DNA from: Dryomyza anilis
Taxonomy: Eukaryota; Arthropoda; Insecta; Diptera; Dryomyzidae
Direction: 5' to 3'
DNA: 64,000 nt
NCBI GenBank assembly: GCA_951804985.1
Contig: OX638131.1
Coordinates: 43,474,621-43,538,620, forward strand
Position 1 is the stretch's first letter. The number at the start of each line of letters is the position of its first letter. Shown here one piece after another: positions 1 through 11,765 of this stretch. A program made the position numbers and the translations under genes. The notes beneath the pieces were generated by a model. It had not been told where the DNA came from, ran no database searches, and saw only the letters and a program-made list of their open reading frames with translations.

Positions 1-949
1 GATTACCTACGATTAATATTAAATAAAAGGTATATTATTGAAGTTTAATTAAAAGTATTTAATTCCAATTTAAATAATTCCAGTTTAATTTAAACAGAAA
101 GACTACTGGTGAAAACGGGAAAATTCATTTAGAAAATTCTTAAATTTTTGATATCCAACTACCTACTTGTTCGAATCCGCGTTTTGGTTAATTTTATTTA
201 ATGACTTATTTTAAATTGTCCTTGAAATATTTTTTATTTCAAACATCAAAAAAAATATTGAGGCTTTTAGAAAAGTTTAAAGTTTTAGAGTTCCAAATCT
301 TATGTACCGGCTTTTTTAATTTTTATTTCAAATATCAAAAAAAAAAAATATTGAGGCTTTTAGAATAGTTTAAATCCAAATGTTATGTACCCGCTTTTTT
401 GGGAAATTTCGTTGAAAGAGTTATTTTGAATTGTCTCTAAAATATGCCAAGTACTTTTTTTCAAAAAATCCAAAAAAAAAAATATTATTGGACAATTATA
501 AAAACATAAACTGTTCGTTTCTTTTATTAGAAGTGAATTATTTATGTATTTAAATGAAAAGGAGAAGGTCTAAATTTTCAGTGCAAATTTAAACTTAGTT
601 TAAAATCTTCAACATTTTAAAAAACGATAAAGTTCTCAATCAAAAGGGCCGAAACTCATAAATCTAGAGACAGGAAGACAATTAGTAATCTGCGAATATG
701 ACATTTAAATATATCTGATATGATGACTAAAGACGGCATGACAGATAAATTATTTAAACTAAGTTTAACTTGAAATTGTGACTGAAAAACTGAATCTGAG
801 TAGATATAAAAATAGAGAATTTTAATTTTTATATGTTCTTAAATTATGCACAATAAAATAATAATTCAACAGCATTACTTTAATGCTATTATGCAAATAT
901 ATATAAAAAAAAATAACCATAACCATTAGATATACAACCCATTTGAAGC
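1..949. other. AT-rich upstream flank with an 88-bp tandem duplication
   Basis: No credible coding sequence is seen. Two imperfect copies of a unit starting with TTTCAAAnATCAAAAAAAA and containing TATTGAGGCTTTTAGAA lie at about 237 and 325, followed by a shared GTACC(C/G)GCTTTTTT end. The rest is A/T homopolymer-rich DNA. Confidence 0.5.
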
Positions 950-1420
950 AGAAGAAGAAGAAGTCAAACGCGTCAAAAGCGATCGTTTTCATCGTTACAC
1001 ATTAACAACGTGTAGTTGTCGCCCCAAATCTGAAACGTCAAAGCATCAACCTGTGCTCACCTTAACGTCGAAGCGTCAAACGTCAAGACGTCGTCGCCAT
1101 TCGCCATCGCCAACGACGTCGACTCTGCTGTCGATAGACACGATTATGTTATTTAGACGGATTTGGATTTTATTTGTTCTGTTTGCCAAAGGTGTGTTTC
1201 GTACTTTACACGTTCGACAGACGCCATGACAGCGATCTCGTCTCGTATCGTATCGACTCAACTCAACTCAACTCAACTCGACTCTTGGCACGGCTAATGT
1301 GGGCACAGACCCAGACCCAAGCACATGCACGGGGTACATGTACTTTGACTCCAACTGTTTGGAGAATAATTCACATTCTGGCTGTGCATGGACGTGAACC
1401 AGAGGAATGACAATGAGTGC
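950..1420. other. GC-richer island, possible regulatory DNA
   Basis: A block with many CGTC words, 'gacgtc' and 'cgtcaa' motifs and a short (AACTC)n run near 1257-1278 stands out from the AT-rich surroundings. Short open frames on both strands show no domain or consistent codon use, so I do not call a gene. It may be regulatory DNA or the edge of an unannotated transcript. Confidence 0.3.
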
Positions 1421-1796
1421 ATGTATGTATTGAAAGAACATACATTAAAGTTGCGACTCATACAGCGAAAACACACAAACGAACGAAAATGATGAAAATA
1501 AATCCTAAACATGTCTCAAGTGAATATAAAAGTTGACTTAACACCCAAGAATAACAAAAAATTTGTATTGATGTTACAGGCTAAAAGATAAAAAAAATGT
1601 GTGTGTCACAACCTTATTGGTACACGTGAAGAATAAATTAAATAATATTGACAAAATATGGCTTGAATTAAAATAATTATACTAATCTTAAAAACGGGAA
1701 TATAATTTTAATATCCTCTATGCTGATTTTTACTTTGTAAATTAACAAACTTCAAAAAGTAGAACAGATACCAGAAAATTAATAATTTGCACACGT
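1421..1796. other. AT-rich spacer, nothing recognised
   Basis: Simple AT-rich sequence with no repeat family member, RNA gene or coding pattern that I can support. Confidence 0.5.
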
Positions 1797-2847
1797 CTAC
1801 ACGCAGAAAAATCCTCTTTTGGGATGAGGTTGGAATAACGAAAAAGTTAGTTGTAACAACCAACTTCAATTGGTTGAAACGAATTTTCTACAAATTTGTT
1901 AGCGGAACTGCTATTTCGGTTGGCGCTTGAAATATTAGCCTATACACACTCCAAATTGTTCTAAAACTGTTCAAAAGAGATTCTAACCCAAACTATAACT
2001 CTTTTAGTTTGACCATAAGAAGTGACTAAGCGGTTGAGAGAAGCGAATAAGTTGGTTGGTCCAACAAATCTCTATTCTGTGTGTACACACAGAAAAATCC
2101 TCTTTTGGCATGAGGTTGGAAGAATGAAAAAGTTAGTTGTACCAACTAACTTCATTCGATTAAATCGAATGGTTTACAAATTTGCTGACGAAACCATATT
2201 CACTTGACATATTAGTCTATACACACTCCGAATGGTTCTAAATCGGTACTAAATAATTCAAAAACAGTTCGAAATTGGTTGCAGTACAAACTACAACTCT
2301 TTTGATTTTGCCAATAACAACCGACTAAGCGGTTGAGAGAACCGAATAAGTTGATTAAGCAAAGAGTTGGTTGGCGCAACAAATCTATTTCTGTGTGTCG
2401 GAAATAACTTCAAACTTATAATCCCTAAAGAATTTGCTTCTTTTTTCAGAACCATTTTGTACGAATGGTTAGGTGCAACGAATATCGTTTTATTAGGGCA
2501 CCACTCGTTGATTTGCGAGAAAAACAGTATATTTAAACCAAACAAAAATACATTTTTTTCAAATTGCTCTAAAACTGTTCTAAAAACGCTGGAAACTGGT
2601 TGTAGTCCAAACAACGAATATCGTTTTATTAGGGCACCACTCGTTGATTTGCGAGAAAAACAGTATTTTTAAACCAAACAAAAATACATTTTTTTTCAAA
2701 TTGTTCTAAAACCGCTGGAAACTGGTTGTAGTCCAAACTACAACTCTTACTTAACCGATTAAGTGGTTGAGACAACAGATTATGTTGGTTGGGCTGCCCA
2801 CTTGGACAAATAGTTGGTTGGCGCAACAAATCTCTATTCTCTGTGTA
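1797..2847 (+). mobile_element. Tandem cluster of TA-flanked MITEs (family A, about 290-315 bp each)
   Basis: Two head-to-tail copies and a third rearranged one are visible. A copy begins (TA)CACACAGAAAAATCCTCTTTT, carries a 'gttagttgtaccaactaac'-like palindrome, and ends AACAAATCTCTATTCTGTGTG(TA). Copy 1 is about 1797-2085, copy 2 about 2084-2399, and the two share the TACACAC junction. The third (to 2847) contains a 135-bp direct duplication. The short terminal inverted repeat CACACAGAA/TTCTGTGTG flanked by TA points to a non-autonomous Tc1/mariner-like element; this superfamily call is inference. Further copies lie at 34450, 45360, 45884, 46580, 48025, 57313 and 58740. Confidence 0.75.
2479..2748. 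repeat. 135-bp direct duplication inside a MITE
   Basis: The unit starting CGAATATCGTTTTATTAGGG occurs at 2479 and again at 2614, nearly identical, including a 'ctggaaactggttgtagtccaaac' stretch. High identity compared with the diverged flanks suggests a recent local duplication. Confidence 0.8.
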
Positions 2848-4320
2848 GAGACTTTGGAGATTTTAATAATTTTTTTTATCTTCAGTGTATTTTTATCGTT
2901 AACTGCGCTATACAGCTTTAACGGTAGCGAAGATCACAACTGATGCTGCACAAATCAACGAAAAATAATACAAACAAATTTCTATTAAAATCCCCCATTA
3001 TAAAAAATAAAATAAAAACAGTACTATATACATTTTTGCGGTTTCATGCTTCCAAATAACTGAGAGTCGAAGACGTTATTCTCTTTCTTCTATATCTGAT
3101 TAACTTATTATTTATCCACAAACAAATATTAAACCTGATATTTTATCTGTCAATGCTGAATGCGACATTTTTGTCACATGAACTGAGCAGCGAACGAGTT
3201 TTATTGTTTATTTTCGCATCCAACACTTACTGACTGTCACTATCCATAAACATTTTTTTTTTATATTTTTGTCAAATCATCAAATGTATTCTTTATAAGC
3301 CCTACTATTGTTGTTGTTTTGTATGCATGATCTTGGCTGCTATCGACAAATCTTGCTCACTTTTTGTATCATCATTCAATATTTATGTTGAGTGGTGGTA
3401 CAGAGCGGGGCTATGGGCACAAAACGAGCCATCTACGGATCCGCTTGAATGTCATCAAGTCGACCCAGTACATATCACATCACAGTCACATTTTTGCCAA
3501 GCATGCAAATTGATATATTTACTCGACTCAAATCGATGTTTTTGTTTTTTTTTAGTTTTTTGAAATATTTATTTTATTTATTATTTTACTAAGTTTTGAT
3601 TATATTATTGAGACCTTGTTTAAGTTCCTATTACTGACTACAATAAATACACAGTTTGTTTCATTAGAATTTGATCTTTTGACAGCCAACAGATCAGAGA
3701 GCGCGGTCGTAATCGCTTGTTTTAATCGACTGAGTCGGGGCCACGGTTCACAAATACGCGCTATAGTGGCAAACTGCATTGATAGCGATATATGTATATA
3801 GTATGTGGAATGGAATACAAATGAGGACTTGTTCAATATTATAACCATACGCTGAAGAATTGAATACTGTAAATCGTTCTGTACTACAGAAAAATATACC
3901 TCATTTCCAGTTTTTACTGCCAAAATCAACAATCGAAGGTTATGTAGAATAGATGTATGGCTATATATCTATAGGAAAAATCATTTATAGTTTGGGTCAA
4001 ATAGTGTAACGTATAGATTAAATTTATTCATTGGTGATCATGCTAAATCATACAAAAAGTCATAAGAAGCATGTTTCAGAGGTCAAATATATTCTGTCAT
4101 TAATGGTATCAAATATATCATTCATCCAATTTATATAAAAAGTCATATCTAGAAGAAATTTCTTATTAGGGTAGATGGTCAGGATTATGGCCAGATGATC
4201 AGATACCGGTCATGGTTTTAGAGCAATTTCTACTACCCTAGTCATAACCTGACCAATTACATGACATACATGATATGGCCATGATCATATTTTTCCTAAT
4301 AGGATATATTTTTACTAAGG
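2848..4320. other. AT-rich flank, no gene recognised
   Basis: Mostly unique AT-rich DNA. Blocks around 3320-3480 and 3660-3800 are less AT-rich but have no supported reading frame. At 4150-4300 there is a degenerate palindromic repeat rich in 'atgatc' and 'catgat' words, with 'taggGTAGATGGTCAGG' at one side and 'ttcctaatagg' at the other. It belongs to the same family as 33340-33440, 41120-41390, 45740-45830 and 59650-60080. Confidence 0.4.
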
Positions 4321-4973
4321 TACACAGAAAAAATAATCGGCTTAAATACAGCAATCAAAATGAATTATATACCATTCATTGGTTTAGCAAAATATTTTTG
4401 ACATTATTATGTATTTAGCAAACAGATAACGCTAATAATATTATTTGCATCTAAACATATACCTATGAACGACTTTGCTTAAGTAGCAAAATATTTGATT
4501 GATAAGTTCGACGTTTTGAAAATATGTATTTTGATATTTTCATAGTATATTTATAATTATCTCTTCGTTTATTAAAAAAAAATATTATAAATTCTTGTAA
4601 AAGTACATAAGAAACATACTTTTCTTATGATGAATAACTAAATACGCAATCATTACCATCATCATTTTAAACGTCACCATTAGAGTATCAAACTATTTAA
4701 GTGATTCTATTGACATAAACCAATTATGAATAATATGCGCCCCATTATATTGCGCCCCCAGTATATTCTAATTCAAAGCGAATTCGATACGACAGCAATA
4801 TAAGCGAATAGACATACGAATGCTGTAAGCGAATACACAACACCAGCGCGTCACGCCAACTGCTGTTGCCAGCAAATGCGATTGCTATAATGGTACTCGG
4901 CGCAGATTCAGCAAACATTTAATTGTATTGATGTAACTTTTTGGTTATATTAACGATTAGTTTTTTCTGTGTA
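4321..4973. mobile_element. TIR element of about 650 bp with TA flanks
   Basis: The left end (TA)CACAGAAAAAATAATCG is the inverted repeat of the right end CGATTAGTTTTTTCTGTG(TA). The inside is AT-rich and non-coding, with 'agcaaacat' and 'attaat' words. It shares the CACAGAAAAA terminus with the MITEs at 1797 and 9155, so these families may be mobilised by related transposases (inference). Confidence 0.65.
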
Positions 4974-6190
4974 GGGATTTTGCTGTTTAAAAATAATAAG
5001 AAGTGTCAGACTTGACTTAAGGGATGCATTGTGTAATTATACATGACAATTCCTAGTGGATACAATAAAATAGTAGAAATTTACGCAACATTTGCTGAGC
5101 TTTGGGTGCACAACAAATAGTTTTATATGTCGAATTTTACGTGGAAGTAAAGTAAATATTTTATAAAACATTAATTTGCAAGATATTTAGTATTTTAGCA
5201 ATTAAAGTAAATGAAATAGTGAGTTTTTATATGAAATAGATTTATAATCGACATAATAGGGGCTTTAACCAATAAAAAATCCAAAAAATATTCCACAATA
5301 TATTTTGCAAATCAGTAATTATGTCATGTCATAAGTCATGTCATGAAAAGTTTCTCATTAAATTATAGACAAAAAAAATTCATGTACAAACCAAATACAT
5401 AACATACCGATATTTGTTCTCTTCAATAAGTGCTCTCCAATTGTCTCGTTTTTGATATGTCTCTCTCATTGAATTTTGCTACTGTCAGCATGATTTCGCT
5501 GCTGTTCACCCGATTGGTGCACGGTGCACTATTTCTCGGTAGCCTCTATAATCGATCGATTGATGATTGCATTTTTCGTCGATTCAATGCGACCATGATT
5601 TTCACATATATTTCAGTTTCAATCGTTAAGCAATACTCTTTGTCTCTCACTCTATCTCTTAAGCGTTTCATTTCACCTCTTCTCAGATATTGGCGGCACT
5701 GTCTGAAGTTTACGTATGCTACATAGACTGAGCAATATTTATTAAAATTATTATTCGAGTCATGATGATTCGAGTATGTTCATCAATGTTCATCAATTAT
5801 AGCAGCGCTTAAAACCAACATGTTTGCGATTTTTTCAATTTTGGTTCATGTTTCGATATCGGATTTAGTTTTAGAATAATGTTTCTGTAATAAGGTTCAT
5901 TTGCTATAAACAAAATTAAACAAATTATAATTTACACATCAAAAATACAAAATAATATTAAATTTTAATGATTTATCCAATCAAAATTTATAAATTCAAA
6001 TTCGGTTTTTATCGGTTTTGGATTTCAAGTTATTAAGGCTGATAATGATTTTGGTTACTAATTTAACAATGAAAGTTTTATAAATAAACATGGGTTTTAT
6101 TTATCGTTTAAATTCATCCCTAGATTAGTACGGTAGACATTTTCGTTATTAGGGTTTTCGTTATTAGGAAAAAATTAAATGATCAGCTCC
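4974..6190. other. AT-rich flank with one less AT-rich block
   Basis: At 5430-5730 a block with 'ctctctcattgaattttgctactgtcag' and 'cactctatctctt' words opens a 98-codon frame, but I see no domain, signal peptide or clear coding bias. A related, inverted-looking sequence occurs at 55060-55150, so it is more likely a dispersed repeat than a gene. Confidence 0.35.
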
Positions 6191-6452
6191 ATATCGTCGT
6201 TGTAGAACGAAAAGTCACCAACTACATTTTTATGAAAAACTTAAATTTCGAGTTTGTTGATTAATATTATAAAAAGTAATTGATGCATTTTTAAAGTTGA
6301 AATATCAATTGATAGATTTACATTTTCTTATCATGTGGTAAAAAAATTTAGATCATTGATTAAAAATTAACAGTTATATAAAGATTTTTCTAAATGAATA
6401 TTTGGCATTTTGAAAATGTATTTGGTGACTTTTCGTTCTGCAACGACGATAT
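6191..6452. mobile_element. Short MITE with inverted repeats of about 40 bp
   Basis: The left arm 6191-6229 (ATATCGTCGTTGTAGAACGA...) is repeated inverted at 6413-6452 (...TCGTTCTGCAACGACGATAT) with only a few mismatches, including the core AACGAAAAGTCACCAA. The inside is AT-rich and has no reading frame. The family is not known to me. Confidence 0.7.
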
Positions 6453-6474
6453 CATGACCCTAATACAATTTCTA

Positions 6475-6860
6475 AAAAACGCTTCGGAATATCGGTTCTG
6501 GTTCTCGTTTCAAAAATTTTAAAATTGAGGTTTGGTTCCGCTTCCGGTTCCCACCAAAAAAAGAAACAAATTTGGGTTCCTATTCTGGTTCCGCGAAATT
6601 TTCTAATAACGGTTCCTATTCCAGCTCAAAAAATCGATACGGTTCCGATTCCGGTTCTTTGCTGTCCCTGCTATTGACTAAAACTATTTGGATTTTCGGT
6701 TCCGATTATGGTTCCAAGATTTTTTAAATTGCGGTTCCGATTCCGGTTCCAACCAAAACAAAAAAAAATGGTTCCAGTTCCACACATAAAGGTTCCGGTG
6801 CCAAAAATCTAAACGGTTCCTGTACCGTTTCCTATTCCAGCTCTTTGCGGTCCCTGATAA
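6475..6860. repeat. GGTTCC-rich degenerate repeat, two half-units
   Basis: The sequence is built from variants of GGTTCCGATTCCGGTTCC separated by A-rich spacers. Two half-units end alike: TTCTTTGCTGTCCCTG near 6656-6671 and CTCTTTGCGGTCCCTG near 6841-6856. A third copy at 30520-30705 ends TTCTTTGCGGTCCGTG. I do not recognise the class. Confidence 0.7.
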
Positions 6861-7189
6861 TTAAATAACCATTTAATTTCAATAGTTTATAAGTCTCGTC
6901 AGGAAATAAATATAAATATTTGGTTTGAATGAATGAAAAAAGTAAATAATTGTATACAGTATATATTTTTGATATTATTAGCTAACCTCTTTTAAAACCT
7001 GATAGAAACCGAATCTGTTTATGAAGATTTCAAATATAGGTTTAATGGTTTAAAATGGATATGAAATACGTTTTATTTTGTATTAATCTTATTTGTAGAA
7101 TCAACTATTTGGATTGTACTTTGAAATAAGCTTCAATTTTAGAGATTTAAATATACAGATCGGTTCTAACGATATGAAATACTTTCTTA
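6861..7189. other. AT-rich spacer, nothing recognised
   Basis: No reading frame, repeat copy or RNA gene that I can support. Confidence 0.5.
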
Positions 7190-8170
7190 CTTAATACTTC
7201 TCCGTCAACACGAATACTCCCCGCAAATATTAACGCGTTATGCCTCAACGACCAGAAAGGCAGCCGCCGCAGCCACCAATATGGACAGATAGATATAGGT
7301 AGAGATATTTAGACTGACATACAACGAAAACCGCGCGCAAAAAGGCAGACATTTAGAAAACGAGCAACAACAACAACAACTCAAGAATCAAAAACGCACT
7401 AAAGAATATGTCCCGAACATTGGGACAGAGAGGCAGAATGGCAGACACGGCCAGAAATCGACGTCGTAGTCGTCGTCGTTGTCGTCGCTCGATGGGTATT
7501 TTTAGAACAATACAGTGAGCAGAAAGAAGTCGTTGCTGATCTTCGCAGAGCAGCAAAAGTGTGGAGAACAGAGGTCAGAAGGTCTCTGATCTTTGTGGAT
7601 GCCTCGTTTGCTCGATGAGTGCCTGGCGTGGTACTTCGACATGCGGCCTGATGCTCCAAACAGGGGCAGATCGAACTCGATGCAGGTACGTACATGGAGT
7701 GACAGAGACGTTTCCATGGTAGACAGACAGACAAACAGACAAATATACAGACAGACATATATACAGACAGATATATATACAGACAGAAAAATTCAATGTG
7801 GTACGGAATAGAAGGTTGTGATCCGCCAAGAGTCGGTTTAATAAATGTAGCCACAGCACATGCTGACAATGATGATGAAGTCTTTCTGTGTATTCGTGGC
7901 TGCGAGTGGTAATGAGGAATGAGCTGCGTTGTCCCGGGTTACGTCTATTAAAAGTGAATTCGCTGCTGGCGTTGATGAGCCAGACAAAACGCAAAGCGAA
8001 TGCGACACGGCATTCTTGTAGTGAAATGACAAAATGAGGAGTCTAAGGATGAAACGAAGCGCAATATCGGACGACTAGAAACTAAACAAAAAAATACTAA
8101 CTGGAAAGAGCTAAACTGAATCAAACGATTACCATGCGATCTGACCATGTGCGCGAAACAGGAAAAATCT
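7190..8170. other. GC-richer island with CGT and CAGA microsatellites
   Basis: This roughly 1-kb island stands out in AT-rich DNA. It has a (CGT)n-like run near 7459-7490 and an (AGAC/CAGA)n run near 7722-7790. Overlapping frames on both strands come from the simple repeats. It may be regulatory DNA of the downstream gene or part of another transcript. I find no splice-consistent coding model. Confidence 0.35.
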
Positions 8171-9154
8171 AGTACTATTCGATTTAAAAAAAAAATATTT
8201 TTTCGAACTGCTCTCTAAATTTGTTTCTAATTTCAAATTTTCGAGATAGTTATGATTTTGGATTCCTCACATTCATACATAATGGATTTTATTCTCCGAA
8301 GATTATTTCCGTAAAGTAATGTTCCTCTTCGCTTTTCTCCGATATTCGTTTTTCGCAAAATTATCATTTCCCAGAACGAACATTTCCTATGAATGGATAC
8401 TGTCCAGAATACATATTTCCCAGAATTTTTGTGAAAATTTCAATTTTGTTATAGAAAATACAAAATTTTATCGGTAATATAAAAAGTGATAATAGATATG
8501 ACATTTAGTAGAAATTAGTAGTTCAAGAAAAATTATATCTCAACTCTAGCGTCTATAATACAGAATATAAAAATGTGACTTGTGAATAAGATCACTATTG
8601 TGACCGTTTTTGTTTGTGACTAGTGGTAGAAGAGGATGATAATTTAGAATATATCCTGGAAATACATGAACTGTCCTTTCTGGAAATAAAAGCTCATTGG
8701 AAAATATAAATAGTGATGATCAAAAAAGTATGTCTATTGCTCTTAACTCTTTATAGTTTGCAAGTGCAAGAACAAATCGATATTTCCAACCAAGCGCATG
8801 AGCAAGATAGAAAGCTCAACAGCAAGAAAAAGACTAACACTGCAAGAAATTGGTATTTTCAAGAACATAAGGCAATACTCTTGCTTTATTTGTGTTTTTA
8901 ATGCATTTAACATGTTCCAATGATAACAATGGAATTCATTAGAACTAATGATAAACACAATATTTAAGGAGGAATGAAAGAAAAGGAGACAAACTAAAAG
9001 GAAGAAAAGCAAAGCTTGTCAAAATACTAAACTTCTTTAGTTGTTCCTGATTTTTAAGCAATCTGTTACACGCGAGTATAATAGAGATGCTCATAGATTG
9101 TTTGCTTCATAAGCCATTTAGTTAGAAATTGGATTTAGATGTTAAGTGTCAATT
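8171..9154. other. AT-rich flank with degenerate 'ATTTCC' repeats
   Basis: Around 8280-8460 words such as CATTTCC(C/T)A and AGAATTTTTGTGAAAATTT recur in a loose pattern, resembling the block at 9480-9850. No gene is supported. Confidence 0.35.
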
Positions 9155-9473
9155 CTACACAGAAAAAAATCATCTAAATGATGAATTTATTCATTATTGA
9201 AATTTGTTTTGATGGACATCATTCTTCAATATCAATTAAAATATATTGTATTTTATGTTTTTGTTCATTAATATGATTAAACGTATTCTTCACAAACATT
9301 TCATCATATTGAAAAACACTTTTTCGACAGTTACCAAGCGTTCATCATACTTATGATCGCATTCAGAACATTGATGTCGTTAGTCATTAATATTATGAAT
9401 GGTTCTTCAACACAATGAATCATGGTTTGAAGAACGGAATTCATCAATATGATGTGCATTTTATCCTGTGTAA
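9155..9473. mobile_element. MITE of the ATGATGAA family (family B), TA-flanked
   Basis: It begins (TA)CACAGAAAAAAATCATC and ends GATGTGCATTTTATCCTGTG(TA). It is filled with short palindromes of the TTCATCAATATGATG type. Relatives lie at 34648-35345, 35560-35790, 51690-51885, 54379-54610 and 54728-54990. Confidence 0.6.
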
Positions 9474-9479
9474 GAAATT

Positions 9480-9850
9480 TCCTTTTTATAGAAATATCTA
9501 TTCGAAAATATGTATACAATCTGAGAAGATCATTTCAGAAATATCCATTCGGGTCAGGATTCATTTCGGGAAATGCCTATATTAAAAGTGCCAATTCAAG
9601 CAATTTCCTTCAGCAAATTGGATTTGGGGTTAAAAAGAAACTTTTGAAGAAGTGTTCTCATATTTCCATTATTTGGAAATATACATTCGGCTAAATATTA
9701 ATTTACAGAAATATTTAGGGAAATGTCCATTTGGAAAAGAGTCAGTCAGAAAATTCTAGGAAATGCTCTTTTTACAAAATAGCCATTTGAAAATGTTCAC
9801 ATTTAGGGAAAATGGCTTTCGGGTAGATAATATTCGGTGAAATGTCCTGA
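9480..9850. repeat. Degenerate short tandem repeat of GAAATGTCCATTTGG type
   Basis: Units of roughly 30 bp with GGAAAT, CATTCGG/CATTTGG and AGAAATAT words recur through the block (for example near 9540, 9570, 9690, 9720 and 9760). An 81-codon open frame here is explained by the repeat and is not called. Confidence 0.45.
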
Positions 9851-10079
9851 TACACATCAATTTTATTGGAAAATTAGAATAATTAAAAGTTCTTAATTTT
9901 TGTTATTTAAATTCCTTATCTATATTACTACTACAATTAATACATGTTGTGATGATGTTTAAAGTATACAAAAACGACTTCATTCGTTGCAGTCCTAAAG
10001 CGTAGTACACAATTGAAAAGTTTGGCAACATGCGTTAAAGAATAAATCCAAATTCAAAATGAAACTTAAGGACGTCCCC
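9851..10079. other. AT-rich spacer, nothing recognised
   Basis: Nothing that I can support. Confidence 0.5.
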
Positions 10080-10745
10080 GTCACGTCCTCGCAAACTGAA
10101 CTCAAATGATTGCGCTCTTCGGCATAAAGGTGGCCCGGCGACAAGCGCGACAACGTCGCGACATCACATTTCATCTCGGGGCAAATTCAACTCGCGTCAA
10201 CTCTGCTCCGAAATGCCAAACATTTGATGATCGTTGGCAGCCATTAGTTTGTATAGTGTTTGTTTTTGCATTTTTCGATTTATTTTTAGCGACCCACAAC
10301 TGAAATCGTCGTCGTTGTCGTCGTCGTCGCCACGATGAACGTTGCGTGGCGATCAGGAGGTGGCGACGCTGATCGTGTGAAAGAGCACCAACACAGCGCA
10401 AAGGCGCTCAAGTTGCTAAGGTGACTGACGGACTGACGAAATGAATGTCAGACACTTGGTCGCGCCATACGTCAGTCATGCGGCGTGCTCTGAATTGATC
10501 TGGTCGGGTTGGATTGGATCGGATCGTCGGTCGGTCGGTTGCTGGTTGGGTCGCCATTTCGCACCACATTGACGTATTTTAGATGATTTCGGACTCTGCC
10601 GCTCGATCTGGTCTGTGTTTGTATGTGTTTGCGACTCGGCCAGCCAGCCATGCCCCGGCCAGAAGGCGTACTGACTGCCGCGGCCGCGTCTGCCGCTGCC
10701 TTAAATGCGACCGAGGTGATCGCGCGCTATGAATAAATTTTTGAA
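10080..10745. promoter_or_regulatory. GC-rich island, candidate upstream cis-regulatory region
   Basis: One of the most GC-rich blocks of the window. It includes a (CGTCGT)n run at about 10307-10332, GGTCGGTCGGTCGG near 10526, and a CCGCGGCCGC-containing stretch near 10678. No frame carries a domain. It lies 6-7 kb upstream of the inferred leader of the SAM-domain gene. A regulatory role is inference from composition only. Confidence 0.35.
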
Positions 10746-11233
10746 CCGCACGAAAATATTTGTTGTTGCTTACTTATGTCGAAAGTGTTTCAATTATTTT
10801 GAAAAATATGTACCTAGACGTTGGCGGAGTGTCACCAAATTTGCATCGGACGAAATCGAGTTTTGCTTCTAAATAAATTCTTACTAGATCTAATTAAGTT
10901 TATATCTAGATAAATATGTATTAAATTTGAATATTTCGGAAAAAAACTAAAATTAACACAAACTAATTTTCAATTAGTCATATTCAAAAAACATAAAATA
11001 GGATTAGTTGTAATCACAGTTCACAGTTTTGATTTAAATTCATTTCGAATTCTATACAAAATTTGGGATGATCTTACTGTCGTGTCCTCCCACTTCTATC
11101 CTAACATTTTATGAAATTTATATGGTGAACAAATATTTTAAAATTTTTTATTTTTAGTTTTTAAATATATAATGTTAAAGTACCCAAGAACGCATTTTTC
11201 ACAAGATTTTTCAGCAGTCAAAAGAGGAATTTG
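10746..11233. other. AT-rich spacer, nothing recognised
   Basis: Nothing that I can support. Confidence 0.5.
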
Positions 11234-11235
11234 AG

Positions 11236-11320
<85 letters not shown>
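11234..11320. repeat. (AT)n microsatellite
   Basis: An almost uninterrupted AT dinucleotide run of about 85 bp, broken by one 'aa'. The Tyr/Ile frame across it is an artefact. Confidence 0.95.
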
Positions 11321-11323
<3 letters not shown>

Positions 11324-11444
11324 CTGCCCATTCATATAATATGCCGGTAATTTTTAATTGATAATTTACCATACGCTTCTCACAAAACTGCCATTTATGT
11401 TTTCCTGGAAAAAATTCAGAAATTTTATCCCGTGTATATGTTTA

Positions 11445-11765
11445 CAGCAAACATAATTATAATAGTAATAGTTTGGCGCTACAGTCCTATGAGAACTTAG
11501 ACCGAGCTCTCTCACCATTTTGAGCTGTGCGTGTTATAAATTTACTTAAATTGGTGGGACCTACAGTTTAATGCCAAATCTGAACGGCGTATGAGAGCTT
11601 TTCATAGGAAATGTTTAACTCTCGTAGGTTTTCTATTTACTGCCGAGAGGTAGCGCGGTATAAAAAAAGTTTATATGAAAAGATGTTGTTAGCCCCAGTC
11701 CAGGTTTGAACCTGGTACCTTTTGGCTCGCAGTTCAACGCACTAAGCTTTAGCTACCGACGCTAC
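11445..11765 (-). repeat. tRNA-derived SINE, near full length
   Basis: Read on the minus strand it starts GTAGCGTCGGTAGCT, has a tRNA-like head with the B-box-like GGTTCAAACCTGG, and then the family body (TAACAACATCTTTTCAT, CTACCTCTCGGCAGTAAAT, CAATTTAAGTAAAT region, GAGAGAGCTCGG). It ends GTAGCGCCAAACTATTA with an ATT-type tail. The body matches the copy at 14161-14473. A 19-bp direct repeat TACTTTGTTATAAAAAGA flanks the 5' side. Confidence 0.85.

Noticed and set aside
5430..5726. 98-codon + strand frame with hydrophobic segments
   Set aside because: No convincing signal peptide or domain, and related sequence occurs inverted near 55100, which suggests a dispersed repeat.
7353..8148. Cluster of overlapping 60-156 codon frames
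   Set aside because: They fall in a GC-richer island with CGT and CAGA repeats; frames occur on both strands and no domain is seen.
11138..11335. 65-codon Tyr/Ile repeat frame
   Set aside because: It is a translation of the (AT)n microsatellite.
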